Source of the DNA: Spirochaetaceae bacterium
GTDB lineage: Bacteria > Spirochaetota > Leptospiria > Leptospirales > Leptonemataceae
DNA: 64,000 bases
NCBI GenBank assembly: GCA_002729885.1
Contig: PBUB01000002.1
Coordinates: 115,157-179,156 of the forward strand
Reading direction: 5' to 3'
Numbering within the stretch: the stretch's first letter is position 1; every line of letters begins with the position of its first letter. Below are positions 44,662 to 53,864 of this stretch, one piece after another. A program made the translations under genes and the position numbers. Below the pieces are notes generated by a model, which was not told the origin of the DNA, did no database searches, and saw only the letters and a program-made list of their open reading frames with translations.

Positions 44662-45788
44662 AAATACTTCACATAATGCGTACCTATGGCGTCCATGGTG
44701 GGGAACAACAGTTGTCTCAGCTTTTTGGCGCCAACAAGAATCCCACTTTCAAGGAATGCTTTTGTTTCGTTTTTAAGGACTCTTCTTGCGAGGGTCTATT
44801 CTCGCAGCGCGCCCCGGAGCTCGAAACCAGGGTCTTAACGCAGAGGGAGCAGAAAACCGGCACAGCATGGCCGGAACTGTATCAACTTTTGCCCAGATTG
44901 CCAATCCTACAGTTCCGATTATGGCGCCTTTTGAGAGGGAGCAATTTTGATGCATGCATAGTTCATGGGTTTCAGGCGGCGCTGGTTGCCTGGCCTCTGG
45001 CATTCTTTATGCGAAATCTACCCTTTGTTTATGTTCACCGTGCCACCAAGGAGTCCACAAGATGGGATTCTGTATTCAGAGTTCTTTACCGACCGTTCAA
45101 GTTCGTTGCCGGAAACTCGGACGCAGTCATGCAATCTCTGGCAAAGTATACTCAATCAGAAAAACTGCTAACCCTGAACAATGGAATTGATCTGCATCGA
45201 TTCGATGAGCGATCGAAACAGCGTACGGAGGGCTTAGAAGCGGAAGTTGGTGGAATGACTCTCATTGCAGTGGGCAGGTTGATACCCCATAAAGGTCAAT
45301 CCTTGCTGATCCAGAGTATGATCAAACTGGCCGCTGAATATCCCCGATTGTCCTTGTGGATTGTGGGAGATGGAGTGGAGCGTCAGAATCTTTCGCGACT
45401 CATCAAAGAAGCTCGGCTCCACTCTCGTGTTATTCTTCTCGGGCAAAGATCGGATGTTCCATCGCTCTTGAATTCTGCGCATATATTTGTAAACGCATCT
45501 GATAGGGAAGGAATGAGTAATGCTGTGCTTGAAGGTATGGCGGCTTCCCTACCATCTGTAGTGGCTGATGCCCCGGGCGTATCGGAATGCCACATTTCGG
45601 GGGTCACCGGATTGGTTGTAGATAGAACCCCTGATGGACTGGTAAAGGGAATTCGAGCGCTCCTTGAAGATAAAAAAATGGCCCGGGAAATGGGCAGGGC
45701 TGCGCGTACACGGGTTGAAGAAATGTATTCAATTGAGGCAAATCGAAATGCATTTTACGAACTGTATAAGCGACTGCAGGAGAACTAG
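44658..45788 (+). CDS. Glycosyltransferase, GT4
   Basis: The 376-residue protein starts TTG-AAA (L/MKILHIMRTYGVHGGEQQ), the GT4 acceptor-side motif. It has LNNGIDLHRFDE, AVGRLIPHKGQSLLI and the donor motif NASDREGMSNAVLEGMAASLPSV near the end. I chose TTG 44658: AAAGGGAG is upstream, the codon overlaps the wzy stop, and the product then has a normal length. The longer frame starting 44418 lies within wzy. Donor and acceptor are unknown. Confidence 0.9.
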   Translation: MKILHIMRTYGVHGGEQQLSQLFGANKNPTFKECFCFVFKDSSCEGLFSQRAPELETRVLTQREQKTGTAWPELYQLLPRLPILQFRLWRLLRGSNFDACIVHGFQAALVAWPLAFFMRNLPFVYVHRATKESTRWDSVFRVLYRPFKFVAGNSDAVMQSLAKYTQSEKLLTLNNGIDLHRFDERSKQRTEGLEAEVGGMTLIAVGRLIPHKGQSLLIQSMIKLAAEYPRLSLWIVGDGVERQNLSRLIKEARLHSRVILLGQRSDVPSLLNSAHIFVNASDREGMSNAVLEGMAASLPSVVADAPGVSECHISGVTGLVVDRTPDGLVKGIRALLEDKKMAREMGRAARTRVEEMYSIEANRNAFYELYKRLQEN

Positions 45789-45794
45789 GGCGAG

Positions 45795-47726
45795 ATGTGT
45801 GGCATTCTTGGATGGGTGGGTAAAGCCAGCACAGAGCCGGACATTGAACTGTTTGCCGATGCCCTGGATTTGATTCGGCATCGCGGACCCGATGGTGGAA
45901 TGCTCTGGGCTGACCCTGGTGTTCGACTCGGTCATCGTAGGCTGGCCATTATTGACCTGGACCACCGATCGGATCAACCAATGTTTGGTGAGAATTTAGC
46001 CCTAATCTTCAACGGAGAGCTCTACAACTTTCGCGAACTGCGATCGCAATTGCAAGGACTTGGTCATACATTCTCTACGACTTCAGATTCTGAAGTGATG
46101 CTTCGTGCATGGATCCAATGGGGCATTGAGTGTTTGTCGAGGCTGGAAGGGATGTTTGCTTTTGGGATCTGGGATAAACAAGAGAAATCCTTGACCCTGG
46201 CTCGGGATCGGTTTGGTGAAAAGCCCCTTTTCGTTCACGAGGGAGAAGGTCACCTTGCCTTCTCCTCTGAACTCCCGCCGCTAATCCGTTTGAGTAATGG
46301 CTCACTCGAGGAGGACCATCGGTCTACGGGTCTATTCTTTCTGTTCTCTTATATCCCGGCACCAAGGAGCATTTTCAAGAAAGTCCGACAGCTTGAGCCT
46401 GGTTGCTGGCTAAGGTGGAGCGAACATAGTGGTATCGCGGAAGGCCGGTTTTATCATGTTTCTTCCGATCTAGCTGAAGCCGGTATCTCATCAGCGTCAC
46501 CACGGTCGTATTCAGAGGCCCAGAAAGAGCTTCGTAATCGATTAAAGAACTCAGTGAAGCTAAGGGTAGAAAGCGCAGATGTTCCGGTTGCTACTCTAAT
46601 TAGCGGTGGAATCGATAGCTCCATTATCACTACTCTGGCCGCCCAGGTATCCGAGAAAGAAGTCTCTGCATACTCTCTCGGATTCCCCGAAGACCCTGAA
46701 TTTGATGAGACAGAATATGCCAGAATCGTAACGGACGGCCTTCCGACAGTGGCACATAAAGTCATTAATGCCACAGAGACCGGCATCCTGGAGTTTGCTG
46801 ATCAAGTGCTGGATCGCCTGGGAGAACCCTATGCCGATGCATCTATTCTACCGACCTCGCTCCTCTGTAAGAATATTGAGGAGAAAGTGGCCCTGGGTGG
46901 AGACGGTGCCGATGAGCTATTTGCTGGGTACGGAGTATATCCTGCCATTCTGCGCGGTGCTTCGCTGCCGGGATGGGCGCGTCGTATGCTTCTTGCCTTG
47001 CCGCCCCATTCCAACCCTGTGTCGATTTCCAACCGCACGGTCAGAGCCGCCGCGCTTTTTCATTCAAATCTGCGATACGACCTGGTGGATTCCTATGTTA
47101 GTTGGCGAACCTATGCCAGTATCGAACAACTGAAACTCTTTGGTCTGAATCTAACAGCATTATCGGAAGTCAGAAATAACATCAGTCATCAACTTAAGGC
47201 AACCCTCCGAAACATTCTTATGTTAGATATCGAGTACAACCTTCCCAACGATATGTTGAAGAAAGTGGACTATGCGGGAATGGCCCACGGACTTGAAGTT
47301 CGGCTCCCCTTTCTCGATAGTCAATTGGTACATTGGGCACTTGGCCTTCCAGACCGATTCATGGTGAACCGTGGCACTAGAAAGCGAATACTGAAAGATG
47401 CTTTTAGGGGAATGCTGCCGAGGCAAATCATTGACCGGGGTAAGAAAGGGTTTCTGCTTCCGATTCGAAAATGGTTTCGGGGAGGGCGTCTGGGCTCAGA
47501 ATTGAATGCACTGCTTTCGCGAGATGACTTTTTCGATGTTGATGTATCTGCAAGGGTAATCAGGGAGCATATCGAGGGTGTAGCAGACAACTCCGTCTTC
47601 CTGTGGTCTCAGTACGTGTATTTGAGATGGCAAGAGAGGAGAGCAGAATGGGCAAGGCACAGAGTATCCGCGATGGCCACTACCTCCAGACTAAGGGATG
47701 GTTCGATATTACAGAGGTTTACCTGA
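45795..47726 (+). CDS. asnB: Asparagine-synthase-type amidotransferase 1
   Basis: The 643-residue protein has an N-terminal class II glutaminase with nucleophile Cys2 (MCGILGWVG) and RHRGPDGG, LGHRRLAI and FNGELYNF. Its synthetase domain has the pyrophosphate loop SGGIDSS at 270-276 and a C-terminal LEVRLPFLD with KKGFLLPI. Such proteins in O-antigen loci amidate uronic acids using glutamine rather than making asparagine. That role here is an inference from the dehydrogenase at 28518 and a second copy at 49893. AGGGCGAG precedes the ATG. It follows the glycosyltransferase by 6 bases. Confidence 0.9.
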   Translation: MCGILGWVGKASTEPDIELFADALDLIRHRGPDGGMLWADPGVRLGHRRLAIIDLDHRSDQPMFGENLALIFNGELYNFRELRSQLQGLGHTFSTTSDSEVMLRAWIQWGIECLSRLEGMFAFGIWDKQEKSLTLARDRFGEKPLFVHEGEGHLAFSSELPPLIRLSNGSLEEDHRSTGLFFLFSYIPAPRSIFKKVRQLEPGCWLRWSEHSGIAEGRFYHVSSDLAEAGISSASPRSYSEAQKELRNRLKNSVKLRVESADVPVATLISGGIDSSIITTLAAQVSEKEVSAYSLGFPEDPEFDETEYARIVTDGLPTVAHKVINATETGILEFADQVLDRLGEPYADASILPTSLLCKNIEEKVALGGDGADELFAGYGVYPAILRGASLPGWARRMLLALPPHSNPVSISNRTVRAAALFHSNLRYDLVDSYVSWRTYASIEQLKLFGLNLTALSEVRNNISHQLKATLRNILMLDIEYNLPNDMLKKVDYAGMAHGLEVRLPFLDSQLVHWALGLPDRFMVNRGTRKRILKDAFRGMLPRQIIDRGKKGFLLPIRKWFRGGRLGSELNALLSRDDFFDVDVSARVIREHIEGVADNSVFLWSQYVYLRWQERRAEWARHRVSAMATTSRLRDGSILQRFT

Positions 47727-47908
47727 TTCATTCCAATGAAGCCCCGGGTATGTCGCCGGGTTGGGTGCGCCCACGATAGCCTTTGGATAATGGAGTCCTG
47801 TGGAAGGGTGTTGCTGTCCTCCAAAAGGTCTCCATGATGATCCGGGTAATAGAACGGAAAAAGGCCCTACGAGATCGGGAATCAATACGAAATACAAAGG
47901 AAAAATCG

Positions 47909-48733
47909 ATGAATAAGAAGAAAAGTAAATGTAGGCATCCTGGGCTGGGACGCCGGCTCATTGCCAGATTTTCGGTATTGGGGACGGGGTTTGCTAGCCG
48001 ATTGCATAGTTTCGCTATCTTCCTTGAAAAAGTTGCAAATACCTTAAAATTTGAGCACTTCTGGAAGAGAGAGGTGCAGTCCAATCCAGAGGTTGTTATC
48101 GTTGATAGTTTCACCCGGTCCCGATCGAAACATGCGATATGGAATATTGCCATTGAGCATGTCAAAGGGTTGGGGGAATCCGGACAGGTGTATGAGTTCG
48201 GTACCAATAATGGTGGTTCGCTTTATTATTTCTGGCAAGGTCTCCCGAGGAATATGCAATTTCATGGGTTCGATACCTTTACAGGTATTCCAGAAAATTG
48301 GGATTCTTTGCCCCCTGGGTCTATTCGCGGCTATGGGTATCCATATGAACTCTGGCGGGAGCATCCCGAACAGCGAGCGGCGGTGGAAGAGGAGGTGCAA
48401 AGAACGGGACGGATCCCCGCTGTGCCCCAGAAAAACATTCATATTCATAAAGGACTTTTCGCTCATACCTTACCTGAACTACTTGCAAATGGACCTGCCG
48501 ATGATATTCGTCTGATTCATTTCGATGCTGATATCTATATGGGCACCAGACCGGTTCTGGATTCCCTCTGTGGGCAAATTGATTACCGCTACTATATCCT
48601 GTTTGATGAACTCTACTCGGTTAATCATGAATTCAAAGCATGGATTGAATTCGTACGATGGTTCGAAGTCGAGCAATGGAAAGTAGTGGCTATATCTGAG
48701 GACGGTGTCCAGGCGCTCATCCAGGTAAATTAA
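47909..48733 (+). CDS. SAM-dependent methyltransferase, TylF-like
   Basis: From ATG 47909 the protein has 274 residues. The SAM motif VYEFGTNNGGSLYYF and FHGFDTFTGIPENW are followed by the metal-type motif IHFDADIYMGTRPVL and YILFDELYSV. This resembles the macrocin-type family but is clearly not the same gene as that at 33649. AAAGGA lies seven bases before the start. The N-terminal basic stretch (KKKSKCRHPG) may bind membrane or nucleic acid, or be a start artefact. A 182-base gap precedes it with no supported gene. Confidence 0.8.
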   Translation: MNKKKSKCRHPGLGRRLIARFSVLGTGFASRLHSFAIFLEKVANTLKFEHFWKREVQSNPEVVIVDSFTRSRSKHAIWNIAIEHVKGLGESGQVYEFGTNNGGSLYYFWQGLPRNMQFHGFDTFTGIPENWDSLPPGSIRGYGYPYELWREHPEQRAAVEEEVQRTGRIPAVPQKNIHIHKGLFAHTLPELLANGPADDIRLIHFDADIYMGTRPVLDSLCGQIDYRYYILFDELYSVNHEFKAWIEFVRWFEVEQWKVVAISEDGVQALIQVN

Positions 48734-49893
48734 TGAAAACCGTTGGTTCAGGACCCCTCCGTGTGCTTGTCTGGCATTGGGGCAGAAAGGGCGGGGGCCC
48801 TCGCTATACTCTGGAGCTCGCCCGCGCACTGGTATCAAGAAAGGACATTGAGCTTTTCTCGTCGATCTCCCGCCAATCAGACTTCTATGATGACTTTTTG
48901 AGCATACCTTTTGTTGATCGTCTGGACGTTGACACGTACTCCTCTCATCTGGAATTTCTAATTCGTAGCTTTATGCTGCCCATTATCCGCCGTCGGTTGT
49001 ACCAGTTTATTATTCGGAATGAAATTGACATAGTGTTTTGTACCATGGATCACCTCTGGAACTCTTTAGTTCTTGGCGCGATAAAGAAGGCAGGAGCGAA
49101 ATATCTGCTAACGGTCCATGATGCAAAGAGACATCCCGGGGAAGATCAGGCCTGGAGACGTCTGTTGCTTGAGTACGACATCAGGGCATCCGACGGGGCT
49201 CTGGTCTTAACTGAAGCAGTGGGGAATGCATTGCAGAGATTCCATAAGTATCCCCCAGATCGCATTTTTTACTCCCTTCATGGTCATTTTGGTCGTTCAG
49301 TCCGTGAAAGACCGAGAACTTTGCCGAGGGATAGGCCACTGAGGATTCTCTTTTTCGGCAGGATACTTCCCTACAAAGGGCTAGATTTCCTTTTGTCAGC
49401 GTTACCTTTAATCCGTGAACACTTTCCGGATCTGGAGCTTGAGATTTGGGGAGCAGGGGATGTCTCGGAATACAGGGAGCTCGAGCATCTGTCCAATTGC
49501 AGACTCGAGAATCGCTGGATAGAAGAATCGGAGATTCCGGAAATATTCGAGAGGTCCGATGTACTTGCTTTGCCCTACCGCGAGGCGAGCCAATCCGGTG
49601 TTGTAGGTCTTGCTTTTTCTTCAGGGATGCCCTGTGTCGCAATGCCCATTCCAGGATTGTGTGAGCAAGTAAGAAATGACCAGGATGGACTGATTGCTGC
49701 CCGGGTTGATTCGGCTGCCTTCGCTGCCTGCATGATTCGTCTGTTCAGTTCGGAAGAGCTCTATAGTAGGTTGTCCCGCGGAGGCATTGAAACGGCCAGG
49801 GGGGAGCTCTCATGGGATGCGATTGGGAGTTCGGTAGCAATGGCGCTGCAGAACCTTCAGCGAATCGGTGTGCGTGCCGAGAGGGTTCCATAA
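48733..49893 (+). CDS. Glycosyltransferase, GT4
   Basis: The 386-residue protein starts LRVLVWHWGRKGGGPRYTLELARAL, a typical GT4 acceptor loop. The C-terminal domain has LRILFFGRILPYKGLDFLL and the donor-site region VLALPYREASQSGVVGLAFSSGMPCV, where the usual Glu-x7-Glu is modified. It overlaps the preceding gene by one base (TAATG) and the next by one base. The sugar donor is not known. Confidence 0.87.
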   Translation: MKTVGSGPLRVLVWHWGRKGGGPRYTLELARALVSRKDIELFSSISRQSDFYDDFLSIPFVDRLDVDTYSSHLEFLIRSFMLPIIRRRLYQFIIRNEIDIVFCTMDHLWNSLVLGAIKKAGAKYLLTVHDAKRHPGEDQAWRRLLLEYDIRASDGALVLTEAVGNALQRFHKYPPDRIFYSLHGHFGRSVRERPRTLPRDRPLRILFFGRILPYKGLDFLLSALPLIREHFPDLELEIWGAGDVSEYRELEHLSNCRLENRWIEESEIPEIFERSDVLALPYREASQSGVVGLAFSSGMPCVAMPIPGLCEQVRNDQDGLIAARVDSAAFAACMIRLFSSEELYSRLSRGGIETARGELSWDAIGSSVAMALQNLQRIGVRAERVP

Positions 49894-51839
49894 TGTGTGG
49901 CATAGTTGGAGCGATAGCTCGGCCGGGTCACTCCATCGACCCTGAACGCCTGGATCGGATGAATCAGTCCTTGGAGCACCGGGGTCCGGATGGTTATGGA
50001 ACCTGGATAGCCGAGGATCAGGCGGTGGGCCTGGGCCATCGGAGGTTGTCTATCCTGGACCTGTCTCCGCTTGGGGCGCAGCCAATGCATTCCCGCTCCG
50101 GACGGTATGTACTGACCTTTAACGGCGAGATCTATAATTTCGCCGAGCTCAGGGATGAGCTCGAGGGTTCCGGCTATTCATTTAAAGGGCATTCAGATAC
50201 CGAAGTAATCCTTGGGGCTTTTGATGTGTTTGGTGTCGCAGCCACTTTACCGCGGCTCCAGGGTATGTTTGCGCTGGGTATTTGGGACCGGAAGAAAAAT
50301 AGCCTGACATTGGTCCGTGATCGAATCGGTATCAAACCGCTCTACTATGGCTCCGGGCCGAGAGGCTTTTGCTTTGGTTCTGAATTAAAGCCGTTGATGG
50401 TTTGGCAGGGAGAAGTATTGCCAATTTCCAGCCATGGCCTTACGGAGTTTCTCCGCCTGGGCTATGTCCCGGCTCCCTTGAGCATCTTTGAAGGAATCTA
50501 TAAGCTTATGCCGGGTCATTCTGTGGTTATACAGAATGGGGTATTAGGTTCACCCACGCCTTTTTGGGAGCTCTCAGAAGTCATTGCTGGCTCCAGGGAG
50601 AATCAATTTGAAACGGAGAAGGAAACCCTACAGATTCTAGAATCTGCCCTTACGGAATCTGTCGCCAGCCACATGGTGGCCGATGTTCCCCTGGGGGCAT
50701 TTTTATCCGGCGGGATTGACTCGAGTACGGTTGTTGCCCTGATGCAACGCCAGAGCACTCAGCCAATTAGAACCTTTTCTATTGGTTTCTACGAGGAAGG
50801 ATACAACGAAGCGGAGCATGCGGCGGCCATTGCGAAGCACCTGGGGACGGCCCATACGGAGCTATACATAACGGACCGGGAGGCGCGTGATGTGATTCCG
50901 GACCTACCGGATATGTATGATGAGCCCTTTGCGGATCAATCACAAATCCCAACGTATCTGGTATCCAAGCTTGCCCGGGAAGATGTCACCGTGGCACTGT
51001 CCGGTGATGGAGGGGACGAGCTATTTGGAGGCTATAACAGGTATATCTTTGTAGAACAGTTTTGGCGCCGACTTTCCCGACTTCCAGTTTCGCTCCGAAG
51101 GATTATCGCGACAGCATTGGACCTGGCAAGTCCTGGCTCATGGGATCAAGTTTTCCGCGTAATTGGCTTACTCTCTAGAGGTCGTATGGTGCCGGCCCTA
51201 CCCGGCCAGAAAATCCAAAAAATTGCCTCAGTGCTATCCTGTGATTCATTGCTGAGCTTACACAGCCGACTGGTATCCCAGTGGGCAAATCCTGAATTAG
51301 TGCTCCAGACAAAATACCAAACGAAGGATGTCCTGTTACAGAAAAGGCTGCGAACTCTTGGGGATCTGGACTCTGCGGAGCAACAGATGTACTGGGATGC
51401 ATGTACCTACATGGTGGACGACGTACTTACAAAAGTTGATCGGGCAAGCATGCGAGTTGGTCTGGAAGCCCGGGTCCCTTTGTTGGATCATAAGGTTGTG
51501 GAACTGGCATGGCGCATCCCTTTGTCGATGAAATTAAGAAACGGACAATCGAAGTGGATATTAAGGCAAATCCTTTATAAGCATGTGCCTCAGCATTTGA
51601 TAGATCGTCCGAAAATGGGCTTTAGTGTTCCAGTGGACTCCTGGCTGCGAGGAGGGGTAAAGGATTGGGCGGAGTCCTTGATCGCTATGCAGCGGTTAAG
51701 TGGCGATGGTTTCTTTGCCGGACCCGAAATTCATCGTACATGGAAGGCGCATCAATCAGGTGCCATTTCGGCCGGCGGACAGCTCTGGACTCTCCTTATG
51801 TTTCAGGCTTGGTACGAGAAAACAAAGAAATGGCTATAA
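49893..51839 (+). CDS. asnB: Asparagine-synthase-type amidotransferase 2
   Basis: The 648-residue paralogue of the gene at 45795 has glutaminase Cys2 (MCGIVGAIA), EHRGPDGYG, LGHRRLSILDL and the synthetase loop SGGIDSS at 272-278, then LSGDGGDELFGGYNRY and KVDRASM. Both active sites look intact. In these positions the two copies could amidate different sugars or positions. The true start is ATG 49893, overlapping the previous stop; the frame upstream to 49812 lies inside that gene. It overlaps the next methyltransferase by 10 bases. Confidence 0.9.
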   Translation: MCGIVGAIARPGHSIDPERLDRMNQSLEHRGPDGYGTWIAEDQAVGLGHRRLSILDLSPLGAQPMHSRSGRYVLTFNGEIYNFAELRDELEGSGYSFKGHSDTEVILGAFDVFGVAATLPRLQGMFALGIWDRKKNSLTLVRDRIGIKPLYYGSGPRGFCFGSELKPLMVWQGEVLPISSHGLTEFLRLGYVPAPLSIFEGIYKLMPGHSVVIQNGVLGSPTPFWELSEVIAGSRENQFETEKETLQILESALTESVASHMVADVPLGAFLSGGIDSSTVVALMQRQSTQPIRTFSIGFYEEGYNEAEHAAAIAKHLGTAHTELYITDREARDVIPDLPDMYDEPFADQSQIPTYLVSKLAREDVTVALSGDGGDELFGGYNRYIFVEQFWRRLSRLPVSLRRIIATALDLASPGSWDQVFRVIGLLSRGRMVPALPGQKIQKIASVLSCDSLLSLHSRLVSQWANPELVLQTKYQTKDVLLQKRLRTLGDLDSAEQQMYWDACTYMVDDVLTKVDRASMRVGLEARVPLLDHKVVELAWRIPLSMKLRNGQSKWILRQILYKHVPQHLIDRPKMGFSVPVDSWLRGGVKDWAESLIAMQRLSGDGFFAGPEIHRTWKAHQSGAISAGGQLWTLLMFQAWYEKTKKWL

Positions 51840-52714
51840 AAAGGATACCGTGGTGGCTGCGAATTGCAGCCAAGATAGTATTGTTCAGGCTGCCGGTTCC
51901 CTATTCGGTCTGGCAAAAAATTGGACTGTTCAGGCACGGAGAGACCAACCTACCCCGCAGAGCCATTGATACTTTCGATAAATACTACCAGAAGGCGGTG
52001 GAAAGAGGAATGTCCACCAAGGGTTTTACCTCCCTTGAGCTCGGTCCCGGTGACTCGGTTCTGACCGGTTTTGTTGCAAGGGCGTATGGGGCTCAAAGGG
52101 TGTATCTCTTGGACGCAGGCCGTTTCGCCGCGGCAGATATGAACGGGTACAAAACACTGTACCGGGAGCTTCAAAAGGCACCGATTGCACTTTCATCTCC
52201 GGAAAGTACCGAGTCTCTGGAGGACCTTCTTACAGCTAACTCGGTCACTTACCTGACCAACGGAATCCGATCGCTCTCCGAAATTCCTGCTGGATCGGTG
52301 GACTTTTTCTGGTCTCAGGTTGTTCTTGAACACATCCCCGAAGCGGAGTTTTTCGATTTCTTCGTTGGCCTGCGACGAGTTCTGAAGGACGGTGCGATAG
52401 GAGTTCATAGCATAGACTTTAGAGATCATTTGGGTGGTGGACTGAATAACTTACGTTTCTCCAAAAAGCTGTGGGAAAAAAATTGGTTCTCTCGCTCTGG
52501 ATTCTATACTAACAGGCTCCGCCCCAGGCAGATGCTGGAACTGCTAGGCCTGGCCGGTTTCCAGGTGGAAGTCTTGAGCGAATTGAGATGGGACCAAATG
52601 CCGATCAGGCGAAGGGACTTGGCTTCCGAATTTCGCTCCCTGGAGGATTCTGATTTCTTGATCGCAGAATTGGACATCCTACTCCGTCCCAAAGGGCCCG
52701 AACGAGATGGCTGA
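51830..52714 (+). CDS. SAM-dependent methyltransferase (Methyltransf_11-like)
   Basis: The 294-residue protein has an N-terminal basic/hydrophobic stretch, then the SAM motif SLELGPGDSVLTGF and YLLDAGRF. FFWSQVVLEHIPEAEF is the usual post-motif. It is of class I but not the TylF type, so it is the fifth methyltransferase type in the locus. ATG 51830 has only a weak ribosome site and overlaps the asnB stop, which suggests coupled translation. Substrate is unknown. Confidence 0.82.
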   Translation: MAIKRIPWWLRIAAKIVLFRLPVPYSVWQKIGLFRHGETNLPRRAIDTFDKYYQKAVERGMSTKGFTSLELGPGDSVLTGFVARAYGAQRVYLLDAGRFAAADMNGYKTLYRELQKAPIALSSPESTESLEDLLTANSVTYLTNGIRSLSEIPAGSVDFFWSQVVLEHIPEAEFFDFFVGLRRVLKDGAIGVHSIDFRDHLGGGLNNLRFSKKLWEKNWFSRSGFYTNRLRPRQMLELLGLAGFQVEVLSELRWDQMPIRRRDLASEFRSLEDSDFLIAELDILLRPKGPERDG

Positions 52715-53864
52715 GCGCCTATTAATCGTGGTTAATGTCGATTGGTTCTTTATTTCCCATCGTTTGCCAATTGCCCTGGAGGCACAGCGTCAGGGATTTG
52801 AAGTCCATGTCGCAATGGGACGTAGCAAGGAAGGATTAGCTATGCATGAATATCCTTTCAAAGTGCATAGCTATGACTGGAAAAGGAGCCGGGCCAGCAT
52901 CCTCGATGAGATCAGGATGTTTATGGATTTGTATCGATTGATGCGAAGAATCCAGCCCAGTATTCTGCACCTGGTCACAATTCGGCCAGTGTTATTTGGA
53001 GGTATTGCGGCTAGAATTGCCCGCTTGCCCTCCGTAGTGGTTGCAATTTCCGGCCTCGGGACAACTTTTGTTGCGAAGGGTGTCAGGGGAACACTGCGCA
53101 GGCTCGTTGCAGGTATTTTGTACCGCTTTGCACTCAAACAACGAAGCCTCAAGGTTATTTTCCAGAATACTGAGGATCAGAAAATTCTGTCCGGAATCGC
53201 CTCCCTTCGTCCAGATCAGTGTGTATTGATCCGTGGTTCGGGAGTGGATTTATTAGCTTACGGGCCCAGGGTCCGAAAATCCGGGCGCTTTACGGTCCTT
53301 ATGGCCTCTCGGTTGATTAGAGAAAAAGGCGTTCAGGAATTCCTGGAGGCGGCTACCATCCTGAGTCTCCGAAATGTCGATTGTAGATTTTTGCTGGCTG
53401 GTGAAATTGATCCAGGGAATCCCAATAGTCTGACAAAAACGGACTTGGAAAAGATTCGGCGGAGCGTGAATGTAGAATATCTCGGTCAGCTCGACAATAT
53501 CGCAAATACTATACTGGACTCCGACGTCGTTGTTCTTCCATCCTACTACGGTGAGGGATTGCCGAAGATTCTTATTGAGGCAGCAGCTTCCGGGCGCGCA
53601 ATCATTACCACAGATATGCCTGGTTGCCGGGATGCAATCATTCCCAATGAATCCGGAATACTGGTGCCACCGAGAAACGCAATTGCTCTGGCTGATAGTA
53701 TCCAAGCATTAATCCATGACCCTGCGCGCGTAAGGCGCTTTGGAAGGGCCGGGCGGAAACTGGCTGAGCGAGATTTCGATATTCGGCAAGTGGTAGCAAG
53801 CCATCTGGAAATATACAGGGAATTGTCCTCGGACAGTGCGATGTCAGGCATGGTAGATCCTTAA
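52707..53864 (+). CDS. Glycosyltransferase, GT4 (PglA/WbpH-like)
   Basis: The 385-residue protein has the N-terminal motif VDWFFISHRLPIALEAQRQGFEV, typical of transferases that add N-acetylhexosamine to lipid-linked sugars such as PglA. It then has LHLVTIRPVLFGGIAARIARLPSVV. The C-terminal domain has LMASRLIREKGVQEFL and the donor motif PSYYGEGLPKILIEAAASGRAII. It may add the second sugar after WbpL; its place next to the initiating genes supports this. It overlaps the preceding gene by 8 bases. Confidence 0.9.
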   Translation: MAERLLIVVNVDWFFISHRLPIALEAQRQGFEVHVAMGRSKEGLAMHEYPFKVHSYDWKRSRASILDEIRMFMDLYRLMRRIQPSILHLVTIRPVLFGGIAARIARLPSVVVAISGLGTTFVAKGVRGTLRRLVAGILYRFALKQRSLKVIFQNTEDQKILSGIASLRPDQCVLIRGSGVDLLAYGPRVRKSGRFTVLMASRLIREKGVQEFLEAATILSLRNVDCRFLLAGEIDPGNPNSLTKTDLEKIRRSVNVEYLGQLDNIANTILDSDVVVLPSYYGEGLPKILIEAAASGRAIITTDMPGCRDAIIPNESGILVPPRNAIALADSIQALIHDPARVRRFGRAGRKLAERDFDIRQVVASHLEIYRELSSDSAMSGMVDP

